In this document: positions 24,245 through 32,088 of the stretch, piece after piece | How positions within the stretch are numbered: the stretch's first letter is position 1 | How the letters are laid out: the number at the start of each line of letters is the position of its first letter | Origin: JBBDXS01 sp040902195 | GTDB taxonomy: Bacteria; Chloroflexota; Dehalococcoidia; DSTF01; RBG-16-68-14 | Reading direction: 5' to 3' | Length of the DNA: 64,000 bases | NCBI GenBank assembly: GCA_040902195.1 | Contig: JBBDXS010000011.1 | Coordinates: 1 to 64,000 of the forward strand | Translations under genes and position numbers: made by a program | The notes under the pieces: model-generated | Told to the model about the DNA's origin: nothing | Seen by the model: only the letters and a program-made list of their open reading frames with translations | The model's database searches: none

Positions 24245-25459
24245 CTACGTAATGACGCCGGCGTCTTTTAGCTCCACGATCTCGTCCCAGCCCAGCCCGA
24301 GCTCTTGGAGCACCTCTTCGGTGTGCTGCCCAAGCTCCGGTGCGCCGCGCTCAAGTTCCAGCATGCCGTCATTGTATTGGACCGGGCTGGCCACCACGCG
24401 TCCCCGCTCGTGCGCCGGGTTCGCTGTGAGGTAGCCGTTAGCGTCCGTCTGCTGGTCGCGCGCGGCCTCCAGCGGCGTTTGCACCGCCGTCCACACGCAC
24501 TCGTGCTTCGTGAGCTGCTCGCGCCAGTGGTCGAGCGGCTTGGCCGCGAACGTCTCGCGGATCAGCTTGCCCAGCTCCTGGCGCTGCTCCGCGCGCGCCT
24601 CAAACGTCGCGTACTGCGGGTCATCGATCAGGTCGTCCCGCGCCATCGCGCGGCAGAACGGGGCCCAGTAGCGATCGCCCTGGAGCATGTTGAGCATGAT
24701 CATGCGCTTGTCGCTCGTCTTGTAGATGCCGACGAGCGGGTTCGGCGGTCCCTTCGCGCCGCCGCCGGCAGCCTCGCGCGGGTCCTTCTCCAGCAGGTCG
24801 CTCGCGAGAACGTCCGGCGCAAGCGTCCATAGCCCGAGGTTGAGCAGCGACACATCGATCAGCCCGCCTTTGCCCGTGACGCTACGACGGAACAGCGCCG
24901 CCGCGACGCCGCCCGCGATCGTCATGCCGCCGTTCACGTCGCCCATGGCGGCGCGCTGCATCACGAACGGCCCGTCCGGCGCCGTCAGCATGTGTGCGAT
25001 GCCCGTGCGCGACCAGTAGGAGATGGCGTCGAACCCGGCGTTTGCGGAATCGGGCCCGCGCTGCCCCTGGCCGTGGCCCCGCGCATAGATCAGCCGCGGG
25101 TTCATCGGCGAGAGGTCAGCGTACGTGATGCGCAGCCGCTCCCGGGCTGGCTCGAGGAAGCTTGTGATGAACACGTCCGCCTCAGCGATCAGCTTGAGAA
25201 ACAGCTCGCGGCCGCGCTCCGCGTTCAGGTCGATGCCGACGCCCCGCTTGCCGCGGTTGAGTTGCTCGACCATGTAGTTGTAGTCGCCCGTGCTGACGAT
25301 GAGCCCGCCGGCCATGAGGCCGCGCATCGGATCGCCGCGCTGCGGGTGCTCGACCTTGATCACCTGCGCGCCCCAGTCGGCGAGCACCGCCCCCGCCGAC
25401 GGCACGAAGCCCCACTCGGCCAGCTCGACAACCTTGATGCCTTCGAGAAGCGGTTCCAT
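24245..25459 (-). CDS. CaiB/BaiF family CoA-transferase
   Basis: A 404-residue family III CoA-transferase: KVVELAEWGFVPSAGAVLAD, WGAQVIKVEHPQRGDPMRG, PRLIYARGHGQGQRGPD. The catalytic Asp is present in AAMGDVNGG, and the usual LFRRSVTGKGGLIDVSLL follows. The length is normal for a single-domain member. It is the first gene before the PAS-LuxR regulator. Predicted reaction: activation of a carboxylic acid by CoA transfer from an acyl-CoA donor; the acid is unknown. Confidence 0.88.
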   Translation of the reverse strand: MEPLLEGIKVVELAEWGFVPSAGAVLADWGAQVIKVEHPQRGDPMRGLMAGGLIVSTGDYNYMVEQLNRGKRGVGIDLNAERGRELFLKLIAEADVFITSFLEPARERLRITYADLSPMNPRLIYARGHGQGQRGPDSANAGFDAISYWSRTGIAHMLTAPDGPFVMQRAAMGDVNGGMTIAGGVAAALFRRSVTGKGGLIDVSLLNLGLWTLAPDVLASDLLEKDPREAAGGGAKGPPNPLVGIYKTSDKRMIMLNMLQGDRYWAPFCRAMARDDLIDDPQYATFEARAEQRQELGKLIRETFAAKPLDHWREQLTKHECVWTAVQTPLEAARDQQTDANGYLTANPAHERGRVVASPVQYNDGMLELERGAPELGQHTEEVLQELGLGWDEIVELKDAGVIT

Positions 25460-25580
25460 AGTGGCGCGCCGGCCCGGCGAGGTGTCCGCGACGCTCGTAC
25501 CGGGTTCGCGGCGACCGGCGGCGCCAGCGTATCAGCGCCCCTAGAGGCTGTCAAGGAGCGGAGATTAAACCGCCAGAGCA

Positions 25581-25605
25581 AAGAAAAACGCCCGCTTCGC
25601 GGGCG
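25581..25605 (-). terminator. Intrinsic terminator without an obvious upstream gene
   Basis: On the minus strand, CGCCCGC/GCGGGCG (7-bp stem, 3-nt loop) is followed by TTTTTCTT. No same-strand gene lies within 1 kb upstream, so it may end a small RNA or be a relic. Confidence 0.65.
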
Positions 25606-25763
25606 CTGCTTCTTGCACCAGGTGGCTCGGAACACTTGTGGAATCGAACAGAACGGGCCGCCTATGAAGGCTCGCATCACTCGGGCTCGGCGCGCAGAGG
25701 ATAGCTTGTTCATACTGTCCAGTGCTTGACCGCTCAGGCGTTTGTCAACCCCCAAAGCCGTGA

Positions 25764-25769
25764 TATACT
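25764..25769 (+). promoter_or_regulatory. -10 box of a probable leaderless promoter for the DUF3467 gene
   Basis: TATACT ends 6 nt before the ATG at 25776; no Shine-Dalgarno sequence lies in between. Confidence 0.5.
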
Positions 25770-25775
25770 CGCCGC

Positions 25776-26066
25776 ATGCAGGAGTTTCTTAGCCAGGACG
25801 ACGCGCCAGATTTCTACGCCGACTCCGTACGAATCGGTGCTGGTCCATATGGATTCGTGTTAGACCTGGGCATTCAAGGGATTGCTGACACGCCCGCTTC
25901 AGAGCCGCCGCCCGTCAAGCGTGTCGTCTTGATCAGAATGAGTCCTCAACATGCCCTGATCCTTGCAAAGCTCCTGACCAAGAATGTAGGCATTTACCAA
26001 GAGAGAGTCGGCAAGATCAATCTTCCCGACAAGATGTATGGGGAGTTGGGTCTAGACCCGGAATGA
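25776..26066 (+). CDS. DUF3467 protein
   Basis: A 96-residue protein matching DUF3467: FYADSVRIGAGPYGFVLDLG, VVLIRMSPQHALILAKLLTK and YQERVGKINLP. The family is small and of unknown function. It is the first of three tightly spaced genes, followed by a DUF5678-like gene 4 nt later and a retropepsin-like protease gene. Base composition is lower in GC than the flanking catabolic genes, suggesting transfer. Confidence 0.8.
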   Translation: MQEFLSQDDAPDFYADSVRIGAGPYGFVLDLGIQGIADTPASEPPPVKRVVLIRMSPQHALILAKLLTKNVGIYQERVGKINLPDKMYGELGLDPE

Positions 26067-26070
26067 ACAG

Positions 26071-26433
26071 ATGACTACGCCAGATACAACACAACGATGG
26101 CTTAACCCATTCCTTCCATCCTTTAAGCAAGGATGGAGTTGGCCAACTGATCACTCCGCTGGGCCTTACGAGATTGTTTATCCAGGAGCCGGGCGCTGGC
26201 CGCCCGCACCAAACCCAGGGGCTGGCATACGCGAGTCCCAATATCTTCAGCGGAACAGAGCCTCTTTAGCTGACGCCGATGAGCCTTGGCTTGCGCTTCT
26301 TGGCGATCATCTTGTTGTGCGCAAGAAGACATTCGCTGAGGTTCTGACTCATCTAAAGGAATGGGGAATCCGCGACGCCTTTGTGGCGTGTGTACGCCCG
26401 CAGAATGAGCCTCGTCCTCATCGCATAGCATGA
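26071..26433 (+). CDS. DUF5678-like small protein
   Basis: A 120-residue protein. The N-terminal half is Pro/Trp-rich without a clear fold (WLNPFLPSFKQGWSWP). The C-terminal half (EPWLALLGDHLVVRKKTFAE, VLTHLKEWGIRDAFVACVRP) resembles the DUF5678 pattern 'W-A-(x)-G-xx-V-(helix)-(strand)'. Such genes are sometimes next to retropepsin-like proteases. It overlaps the protease gene by 4 nt (ATGA), so the two are translationally coupled. The family assignment is tentative. Confidence 0.6.
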   Translation: MTTPDTTQRWLNPFLPSFKQGWSWPTDHSAGPYEIVYPGAGRWPPAPNPGAGIRESQYLQRNRASLADADEPWLALLGDHLVVRKKTFAEVLTHLKEWGIRDAFVACVRPQNEPRPHRIA

Positions 26434-26861
26434 TCGGACTTCGGTACCAGCATCACTACAATGGTCCCGACGACTATGACCTTATCAATGTCGTAGTGCG
26501 TGTGTTTGGCACAAATGAAGCGCCGCCAATCTCAATAAACGCGCTCCTCGATACCGGCGCTGAGCACAGCGTGTTCGACAAGGCACTACTGCCATTGTTG
26601 GAGATTGCTGATGTGACTGTTGGAACGCCTTACCTGGTGCAAACGGCAGACAATCGGGAAGCGATGGGCTACCTACATGATCTCGATGTCGAATTCCTCG
26701 GATACCAATTCACTGTCCCAGTTGGGTTCGTTCCCGCGTGGCCAGAGGGAATCGACAACCTATTGGGGATGGGCGGATTTTTCGATCAGATGGTATTCGG
26801 AATAGACCACAGAACGCGAAATCTTGCGTTCAATCCCCACGCTTCCGCCAACGGGTCCTAG
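26430..26861 (+). CDS. Retropepsin-like aspartic protease
   Basis: A 143-residue protein with the retropepsin active-site motif ALLDTGAEHSVFD and the hydrophobic-hydrophobic-Gly motif DNLLGMGGFFDQM expected after the flap. It has one catalytic Asp per chain, so it should act as a homodimer like retroviral and DUF4124-type bacterial proteases. Third gene of a coupled triad with DUF3467 and a DUF5678-like protein. Its 3' end overlaps a convergent basic-protein gene by 32 nt. Substrate unknown. Confidence 0.75.
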   Translation: MIGLRYQHHYNGPDDYDLINVVVRVFGTNEAPPISINALLDTGAEHSVFDKALLPLLEIADVTVGTPYLVQTADNREAMGYLHDLDVEFLGYQFTVPVGFVPAWPEGIDNLLGMGGFFDQMVFGIDHRTRNLAFNPHASANGS

Positions 26862-27072
26862 CAGCCTTTTTAGCGATCTCCGAGCGCCGCTTGGCGCTGA
26901 GCTTCGCGGCACGCGCCTTCCCGCCCTTGAGCCCCCCGAGCCTGCCTAACTCGACTGCAGCCGGGTTCTTCTTCGGCTTCGCGTCCGGCTCCTCCTGGCC
27001 TGTGGCCTCGCCTACAATACGAGCCGCGAGGGCGTTTACGTCACTGGGGCGCTTGCTTGAGCGCTTGGGCAT
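26830..27072 (-). CDS. KGG-type small basic protein
   Basis: An 80-residue basic protein with the core LGRLGGLKGGKARAAKLSAK followed by RRSEIAKKAARTRW, a pattern known from short, widespread bacterial proteins related to the KGG stress-protein motif. A nucleic-acid-binding role is likely but unproven. A CATACT box ends 5 nt before the ATG, suggesting another leaderless start. It lies tail-to-tail with the retropepsin gene, inside the lower-GC island. Confidence 0.7.
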   Translation of the reverse strand: MPKRSSKRPSDVNALAARIVGEATGQEEPDAKPKKNPAAVELGRLGGLKGGKARAAKLSAKRRSEIAKKAARTRWRKRGD

Positions 27073-27109
27073 AGCTTAGTATGGCACATCTCCACGGGAG
27101 GTTGTCAAC

Positions 27110-27379
27110 ATGGCCCTAACTGGTGAGCAAGTGCGGACAGCAATTCGTCTAGCGCTAGAAGACACTCTAGATGCCGCAAAAGCCCGGGGCTCCTTCAGCA
27201 GCATTCCAGGAAAGGACGGCAACCCCACGGTCACTTATTTGATCGAGAATGCGATAGCCGATCCCGCCAGTGGCATGATGGTCTACTTTGCAGTAGCCGT
27301 TGTCGTCTCGGAAGACCCAGTACAACCCGCCAGAGCCACGCAGCGCCTAACCTCTGGCGGGGAGTTTCATATCGAATGA
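27110..27379 (+). CDS. Hypothetical protein
   Basis: An 89-residue protein with good coding signs: GGGAGG lies 8 nt before the ATG. The N-terminal helix LTGEQVRTAIRLALEDTLDA is followed by strand-like segments (PTVTYLIENAI, MMVYFAVAVVVSED). No family is recognised. It is the last gene of the lower-GC island. Confidence 0.55.
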   Translation: MALTGEQVRTAIRLALEDTLDAAKARGSFSSIPGKDGNPTVTYLIENAIADPASGMMVYFAVAVVVSEDPVQPARATQRLTSGGEFHIE

Positions 27380-27681
27380 GGATCAGGGTTTCACGCCGCC
27401 GGACTCGCGCTTCCACCTCCGCCATCGCGGCTTCCATGCCGCCAGCTTATCCAAACTGACCCACTACCGAATGACGAGTGAGGCACCCCTTACCGTAGCC
27501 GAGGCATTTCCAGGCGCAACCCTTGCAGGGGCGGCTCCTTGTGTGCCGTGGCGGGCCGAGCCGCCTTGGAAACCTCTCTCTCATCTCGACGCCTCTTGTT
27601 CTCACTCAGGGTGCGCTTCGGTCGCGTCCCTTACTCCGCCGTCGACGTGTAACCGCAAACCAACGCTTCGCCAAGAGAAGC
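27380..27681. other. Intergenic stretch, nothing recognised
   Basis: About 300 nt with no convincing gene, hairpin or repeat. Short open frames here lack ribosome-binding sites and protein-like composition. Confidence 0.4.
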
Positions 27682-27711
27682 TTGACACCCTTTCGAGGCC
27701 GGAAGTATGCT
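27682..27711 (+). promoter_or_regulatory. Sigma-70-type promoter of the amidohydrolase gene
   Basis: TTGACA (27682-27687) and TATGCT (27706-27711) are 18 nt apart, 53 nt before the ATG, which has GGAGG in front of it. Confidence 0.6.
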
Positions 27712-27764
27712 GCCAGCGCTCAAGCGCCTGACATTGCTACAAACGCCGGAAGGAGGCGATCACC

Positions 27765-28967
27765 ATGACCGCAGCGACGGCACCGGCAACCAGTCCCTTT
27801 AAGGAAGTCGTCGGCGACAAGAAGGTCATCGACTGCGACACGCACTACACCGAGCCGCCGGACCTCTGGACGTCGCGCGCTCCCGCCGCCTACAAGGACA
27901 AGGTGCCCTACATGAAGACCGAGAACGGCCAGAGCCTCTGGTTCGTCGAAGGCGATCGCCCCTGGGGCGGCGTCGGCACCACGGTCGTCGGCACGGGCGG
28001 GAAGAAGTTTCGCGGCAAGCTCTCCATCGCCTCCTTCGAAGAGATGGACGAGGCTGCCTACCTCGTGAAGCCGCGCCTGGCCGTGATGGACCGGATGGGC
28101 ATCTATGCCCAGATCGTCTACCCGAACGCCTGCGGCTTCGGCGCGACGAAGTTCCTCAGCATTCAGGACAAGCAGCTCCAAATCGAATGCTGCAAGATCT
28201 ACAACGACGCCATCGCGGAGTGGCAGCACGACTCCGGCGGCCGGCTCCTCCCGCAAGCGATCATTCCGTTCTGGGACATGCCTCTCGCGCTGGACGAGGT
28301 GCGCCGCGTGAAGGAGGACCTCAAGCTCTCCGGCGTGACCCTGACCGACAGGCCGGAGGCGTTCGGGCTGCCCGACTACAGCGAGACCTACTGGGAGCCG
28401 TTCTGGGCGCTCCTCAACGATATGCGGATGCCGATCAACTTCCACATCGGCTCCGGTATGAAGTCCTTCGTCCTCGATGACTACGCCTGGCGTTCGTTCG
28501 GCCCCCAGCGCAAGCTCGCGTCGATCGCGACGCTGATGTACATGTCGAACGCGTACGTGATCAACGGCTTCATGCTCAGCGGCATGTTCGACCGCTACCC
28601 GAACATCAAGCTGGTCTCCGTCGAGAGCGGTTGCGGCTGGGTGCCCTTCATCATGGAGGCGGCCGAGTACCAGTGGGACGAGATGGCGCCCGACGAGGCG
28701 AAGTTGCTCAAGCGCCGCCCGCATGAGTACTTCAAGGAGCACATCTTCGCGACGTTTTGGTTCGAAGACCTCGGCGTCAAGCACTTCGTCGAGGCGATCG
28801 GGCCGAACAACCTCCTCTTCGAGACAGACTTCCCGCACCCGACGTGCCTCTACCCCGAGTCGCAGGAGCACCTCGCGCGCGTGCTGGCACGCCTCGAGCC
28901 GGAAGTGCGCCAGCGCGTGATCCAGGACAACGCCGTCGAGCTGTACAACATCAAGCTCCCCGTCTGA
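27765..28967 (+). CDS. Amidohydrolase-2 family metal-dependent hydrolase
   Basis: A 400-residue TIM-barrel protein related to the one at 20900: IDCDTHYTEPPDLW at the N-terminus, NFHIGSGMKSF in the middle, SGMFDRYPNIKLVSVESG and FETDFPHPTCLYPES near the end. The metal ligands expected for this family (D-x-D-x-H, H, D) are all visible. It lacks the basic tail of its relative. It follows a strong promoter and stands alone, with a repeat-filled region downstream. Likely a decarboxylase or hydrolase of aromatic or cyclic acids. Confidence 0.82.
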   Translation: MTAATAPATSPFKEVVGDKKVIDCDTHYTEPPDLWTSRAPAAYKDKVPYMKTENGQSLWFVEGDRPWGGVGTTVVGTGGKKFRGKLSIASFEEMDEAAYLVKPRLAVMDRMGIYAQIVYPNACGFGATKFLSIQDKQLQIECCKIYNDAIAEWQHDSGGRLLPQAIIPFWDMPLALDEVRRVKEDLKLSGVTLTDRPEAFGLPDYSETYWEPFWALLNDMRMPINFHIGSGMKSFVLDDYAWRSFGPQRKLASIATLMYMSNAYVINGFMLSGMFDRYPNIKLVSVESGCGWVPFIMEAAEYQWDEMAPDEAKLLKRRPHEYFKEHIFATFWFEDLGVKHFVEAIGPNNLLFETDFPHPTCLYPESQEHLARVLARLEPEVRQRVIQDNAVELYNIKLPV

Positions 28968-28989
28968 GTACCGTAGGGGCGCAATCTCT

Positions 28990-29074
28990 CTGTCATCCTG
29001 AGGGGAGTGGGGTAGAGCGCGATCGGGAGGGGAGCCCGAAGGACCTGACATCACTGGCGTCAGCGCCACTCTAC
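28990..29074. repeat. Intergenic repeat, 'CTGTCATCCTGAGG' family, copy 2
   Basis: Same ordered blocks as at 16659: CTGTCATCCTGAGG, GGGGTAGAG, GCCCGAAGGACCTGAC, GTCAGCGCC and CTCTAC. Confidence 0.6.
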
Positions 29075-29100
29075 GCACCTCGCGAGCGAAGCGAAGGGCC

Positions 29101-29163
29101 AGGGGGTCTGGGGGGTGTCCCCCCAGATCTATCTCCATTAACTTCCCTGGGCGGGCGGGTGGG
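29101..29163 (+). repeat. Hairpin-G4 element, copy R1 (without first hairpin)
   Basis: TCTGGGGGG-TGT-CCCCCCAGA (9-bp stem, 29107-29127), a 21-nt linker, then GGGCGGGCGGGTGGG (29149-29163), four G3 runs with one-base loops. Preceded by GAGCGAAGCGAAG. Confidence 0.75.
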
Positions 29164-29225
29164 CATGATGACCTTGCTTCCTAGGTAACATCTGGCACCC
29201 AACATCTCCGTAGAGGCCTGCGCCG

Positions 29226-29262
29226 GAAGGGGCGTCACTCGCCCCTTCGCGCTCTCTCGCTC
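29226..29262 (+). terminator. Hairpin, possible terminator
   Basis: GAAGGGGCG and CGCCCCTTC form a 9-bp stem with loop TCACT (29226-29248), followed by a pyrimidine-rich but not T-only tail. Confidence 0.45.
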
Positions 29263-29316
29263 TATGCCTACACTAGGTGTACGTTGACCATCGAGCTTCC
29301 AGCATCGAGGTCGCAG

Positions 29317-29332
29317 CGTGATCTAGCTCACA
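29317..29332. promoter_or_regulatory. CRP/FNR-family operator candidate
   Basis: CGTGATCTAGCTCACA matches the CRP consensus TGTGA-N6-TCACA at nine of ten positions. It lies about 185 nt upstream of the DUF35 gene at 29516, in an AT-rich pocket (about 29330-29440) unlike its surroundings. Confidence 0.5.
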
Positions 29333-29500
29333 GAGATGATTGTGCGATAAATCGACATATGCAGATTCAAAAGTCGCCCGTTTTTTTATTTTGTACCGAA
29401 AATACCCGGTCGAATCTGAGAGGTATCGGAAATGAAGAGACCAAACCGAATTCACGTCATAGAGTCAGATGACGCTTCCGCCGTTCGCCGTTGCTTGCGG

Positions 29501-29506
29501 CATAAT
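29501..29506 (+). promoter_or_regulatory. -10 box of a near-leaderless promoter
   Basis: CATAAT ends 9 nt before the ATG at 29516; no Shine-Dalgarno sequence. Confidence 0.45.
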
Positions 29507-29515
29507 GGGCACCGT

Positions 29516-29944
29516 ATGAGCACCAAACGCCCGCCCAAGCCCTTCATCCCGCCGGCTGAGGTCGCGCGCTTCTTCTGGGACGCCGCGAAAGACCATCGAT
29601 TCGTCATCCAGCGCTGCGAGTCGTGCGGGCGCTACGTCCACTGGCCGCAGCTCCGCTGCCCGGCCTGCGGCTCCGGCCGTCTGGCCGAGGCCGACCTGAG
29701 CGGCCGCGGTACGGTCTACTCGTTCACGGTCGTGCATCACGTCTTCAATCCGGCGTTTGCGGACGATGTGCCCTACAACCTCGCGATCGTGGAGCTGGAC
29801 GAGCAGCCCGGCCTGCGCGTCCTCACCAACATCGTCGGCTGCGCGAACGACGCGCTGCGCATCGGTATGCGCGTCGAGGTGACGTTCGAGGACCGCGACG
29901 GCTACTCGCTGCCGCAGTTCCGTCCGGCAGAGGCGACAGCGTGA
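29516..29944 (+). CDS. DUF35 Zn-ribbon/OB-fold protein (third pair)
   Basis: A 142-residue DUF35 protein: FIPPAEVARFFWDAAKDHRF, Zn ribbon CESCGRYVHWPQLRCPAC, OB fold GTVYSFTVVHHVFNPAFADD and YNLAIVELDEQPGLRVLTN. The start at 29516 gives a normal N-terminus; an upstream ATG at 29432 would add 28 unrelated residues. Its stop overlaps the GTG start of the thiolase-like gene by 4 nt. A CATAAT box 9 nt upstream suggests a near-leaderless message. Confidence 0.84.
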   Translation: MSTKRPPKPFIPPAEVARFFWDAAKDHRFVIQRCESCGRYVHWPQLRCPACGSGRLAEADLSGRGTVYSFTVVHHVFNPAFADDVPYNLAIVELDEQPGLRVLTNIVGCANDALRIGMRVEVTFEDRDGYSLPQFRPAEATA

Positions 29945-31101
29945 CGGGCCGCGAAGTCGCGATCGCAGGCGTCGGTTCGTCCGCGATCACGCGCGACGGC
30001 AGCGATCCGGTCGAGCGCCTCGCCATCGATGCCTGCGTGGCCGCGCTCGACGACGCCGGGCTGGCCGCGAACGACGTCGACGGCATATTCCAGTACTCGT
30101 TCGGTTGGGACTCGCCCGACTGCCACTACATCCAGCGCGCGCTCGGCGTCCCGGACCTCGCCGCGTACGCGGACATCGGCGCCATGGGCCCGTCCGGGCT
30201 CGCTGGCGCGCTCGCGGCCATCGCGGCCGTCGCCTCCGGCGCGTGCGAGACGGCCGTCGTCTTTCGCGCGATTAGTCAGCGTGCGGGCAACACGGGTTCG
30301 TACGGCGGCGGCGGCGCACCCAGCGGCGCGATGGGCGACAACCTGCGCTTCACGGTGCCGTACGGCTACGCGCCGATCATCCCCGCTATCGCGATGATGA
30401 TGCGCCGCCGCATCGAGGAGTTGGGCGGCGCGATCGAGGACTACGGCTACATCGCGATCAACGCCCGTCGCTGGTCGGCGATGAACGAGCGCGCCGCGCT
30501 ACGCGAGCCGGTCTCGATGGACGGCTACCTCACTTCGCGCATCCTCGCCGAGCCGCTCCACCTGCTCGACTGCGACTACCCCGTGAGCGGCGCGACGGCC
30601 GTTATCGTGACGAGCGCGGAGCGCGCGCGCGACATGCGCAAGCCGCCCGTCGTCGTCGACGCGACGGCGTACGCGACGGGCCCGACGCCCGACTGGATCC
30701 AGGCCGAAGACTTCATGTTCGGCGCGACGCGTCGTTGCGCGGAACGATTGTGGAGCCGCGCGTCCGTGACCGTGCAGGACGTCGACCTCGCCTGCCTGTA
30801 CGACGGCTTCACGCACATCACGGTCTCGTGGCTGGAGGCGCTCGGCTTCTGCGGCATCGGCGAGGCGGGCGCCTTCATCGATCAGGGACGGCGTATCGGG
30901 CCGGGCGGCGCGCTGCCGCTCAACCCGCACGGCGGCCAGCTCGCGGAAGGGCGGCTGCACGGCCTGCGCCACCTCGCGGAGGCGACGGCGCAGCTCCGCG
31001 GCGAGTGCGGCGCACGACAAGTCCCCGGCGCGAAGGTCGCCGTCGTCACGAATGGTCACGGGCCGCAGTGCGGCGCATTCGTGCTGCGAGCGGACCGATG
31101 A
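29941..31101 (+). CDS. Thiolase-fold protein, Ltp2/SCPx-like (third pair)
   Basis: A 386-residue thiolase-superfamily protein starting at GTG 29941, coupled to the DUF35 gene. Signatures: VAIAGVGSSAITRDG, CLYDGFTHITVSWLEALGFC and NPHGGQLAEGRLHGLRHLAE. The Cys-loop region reads AMGPSGLAGAL, without a Cys nucleophile. The C-terminal block has LHGLRH instead of the usual GHP, as in the second pair. It overlaps the alpha/beta hydrolase gene by 4 nt, giving a three-gene coupled unit. Confidence 0.8.
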   Translation: MTGREVAIAGVGSSAITRDGSDPVERLAIDACVAALDDAGLAANDVDGIFQYSFGWDSPDCHYIQRALGVPDLAAYADIGAMGPSGLAGALAAIAAVASGACETAVVFRAISQRAGNTGSYGGGGAPSGAMGDNLRFTVPYGYAPIIPAIAMMMRRRIEELGGAIEDYGYIAINARRWSAMNERAALREPVSMDGYLTSRILAEPLHLLDCDYPVSGATAVIVTSAERARDMRKPPVVVDATAYATGPTPDWIQAEDFMFGATRRCAERLWSRASVTVQDVDLACLYDGFTHITVSWLEALGFCGIGEAGAFIDQGRRIGPGGALPLNPHGGQLAEGRLHGLRHLAEATAQLRGECGARQVPGAKVAVVTNGHGPQCGAFVLRADR

Positions 31102-32018
31102 TGCTCACGTCCGAGCAGCAGCAGGACACGCTCGTCGCCGCGGCGCGCGCGCTCGGCGTCGCGATCGAGAAGGACGACATCGCGTGGCAGGACCGCGAGG
31201 TCGTGGTGGACGGCCTGCGCGTGCACTACCTGGACTGGGGCGACGAAGGACGGCCGCCGCTGCTGCTCATGCACGGCGGCATGCAGACGGCCCATAGCTG
31301 GGACCTCATCGCCGTCGCGCTCAAGCAGCGCTACCACGTCGTCGCCGTCGACATGCGCGGCCACGGCGACAGCGACTGGGAGGGCGACTATGGCTACGAG
31401 TCGCACGCGCGCGACCTCGAGGCGTTGGTGGCGCATCTGGGCTGGCCGCGCTTCGTGCTGGTCGGCCTGTCGCTCGGCGGCCTCGCGGCGATGCTATACG
31501 CCTCAGAGCATAGCGACACGCTCGCTGCGCTCGCGATCGTCGACGTCGGGCCGGAGCTAAACGTTTCGGGCGTAAACAAGATCGTCGACTTCGGCCGCGC
31601 GCCCGGCGAGCTCGATTCGATCGACGCTTACGTCGATCGCGCGTCGCAGTTCAATCCGCGCCGCAACGCCGATGCGCTGCGCTACACGCTCTCGCACAAC
31701 CTCCGACGCCTAGAGAACGGCAAGCTGGGCTGGAAGTACGACACGCGCGTCGCGAACAGCCGCGGTGAGCGCCGCGAGCCGCCGGCTCCCGGCTACTTCT
31801 CGGAGCTCTGGGAGCGCCTCCCGCACATCACCTGCCCGACGCTCGTCGTGCGCGGCGCGGAGAGCAACGTCTTCCTGGAGAAGACGGGCCGCAAGATGGC
31901 GGACCTGCTCCCCTCCGGCCGCTTCGTCACAATCGCGGACGCCGGGCACACCGTCCCGCAAGACAACCCCTCGGCGTTCTTAGAGACGCTGAGTACGTTC
32001 CTTAACGAATCGAAGTAG
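31098..32018 (+). CDS. Alpha/beta hydrolase
   Basis: A 306-residue alpha/beta hydrolase. Oxyanion-hole strand LLLMHGGMQTAHSW, nucleophile elbow GLSLGG (Ser), acid region PTLVVRGAESNVF and catalytic His in ADAGHTVPQDNP. ATG 31098 overlaps the thiolase stop by 4 nt. Coupling to a DUF35-thiolase pair suggests hydrolysis of a CoA ester, lactone or ring-cleavage product from the same pathway; the exact substrate is not visible. Confidence 0.82.
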   Translation: MMLTSEQQQDTLVAAARALGVAIEKDDIAWQDREVVVDGLRVHYLDWGDEGRPPLLLMHGGMQTAHSWDLIAVALKQRYHVVAVDMRGHGDSDWEGDYGYESHARDLEALVAHLGWPRFVLVGLSLGGLAAMLYASEHSDTLAALAIVDVGPELNVSGVNKIVDFGRAPGELDSIDAYVDRASQFNPRRNADALRYTLSHNLRRLENGKLGWKYDTRVANSRGERREPPAPGYFSELWERLPHITCPTLVVRGAESNVFLEKTGRKMADLLPSGRFVTIADAGHTVPQDNPSAFLETLSTFLNESK

Positions 32019-32036
32019 GCCGTTCCCGGGGGTGCA

Positions 32037-32082
32037 GGGGGCTGGAGCCCCCCGCCGGGGGGTCTGGGGGGTGTCCCCCAGA
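32037..32082 (+). repeat. Hairpin-G4 element, copy R2 (no G4 tail)
   Basis: Hairpin 1: GGGGGC-TGGA-GCCCCC (32037-32052). Hairpin 2: CTGGGGGG-TGT-CCCCCAG. The AT-rich linker and G4 tail are missing; the convergent enoyl-CoA hydratase gene begins at once. Confidence 0.7.
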
Positions 32083-32088
32083 TCTCTT

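Larger units (their letters stand above)
25460..25775. other. Intergenic region with orphan terminator; border of a lower-GC island
   Basis: No protein gene. It holds an intrinsic terminator (25581-25605, minus strand) and, on the minus strand just upstream, a GTTCGATTCC-like stretch followed by GAGCCACC (25621-25652), which looks like a decayed tRNA 3' end but does not fold as one. Lower-GC genes start directly after. Confidence 0.4.

Noticed and set aside
25600..25670. tRNA gene on the minus strand
   Set aside because: A GTTCGATTCC loop and GAGCCACC end are present, but the T-stem does not pair and no anticodon or D arm can be folded.
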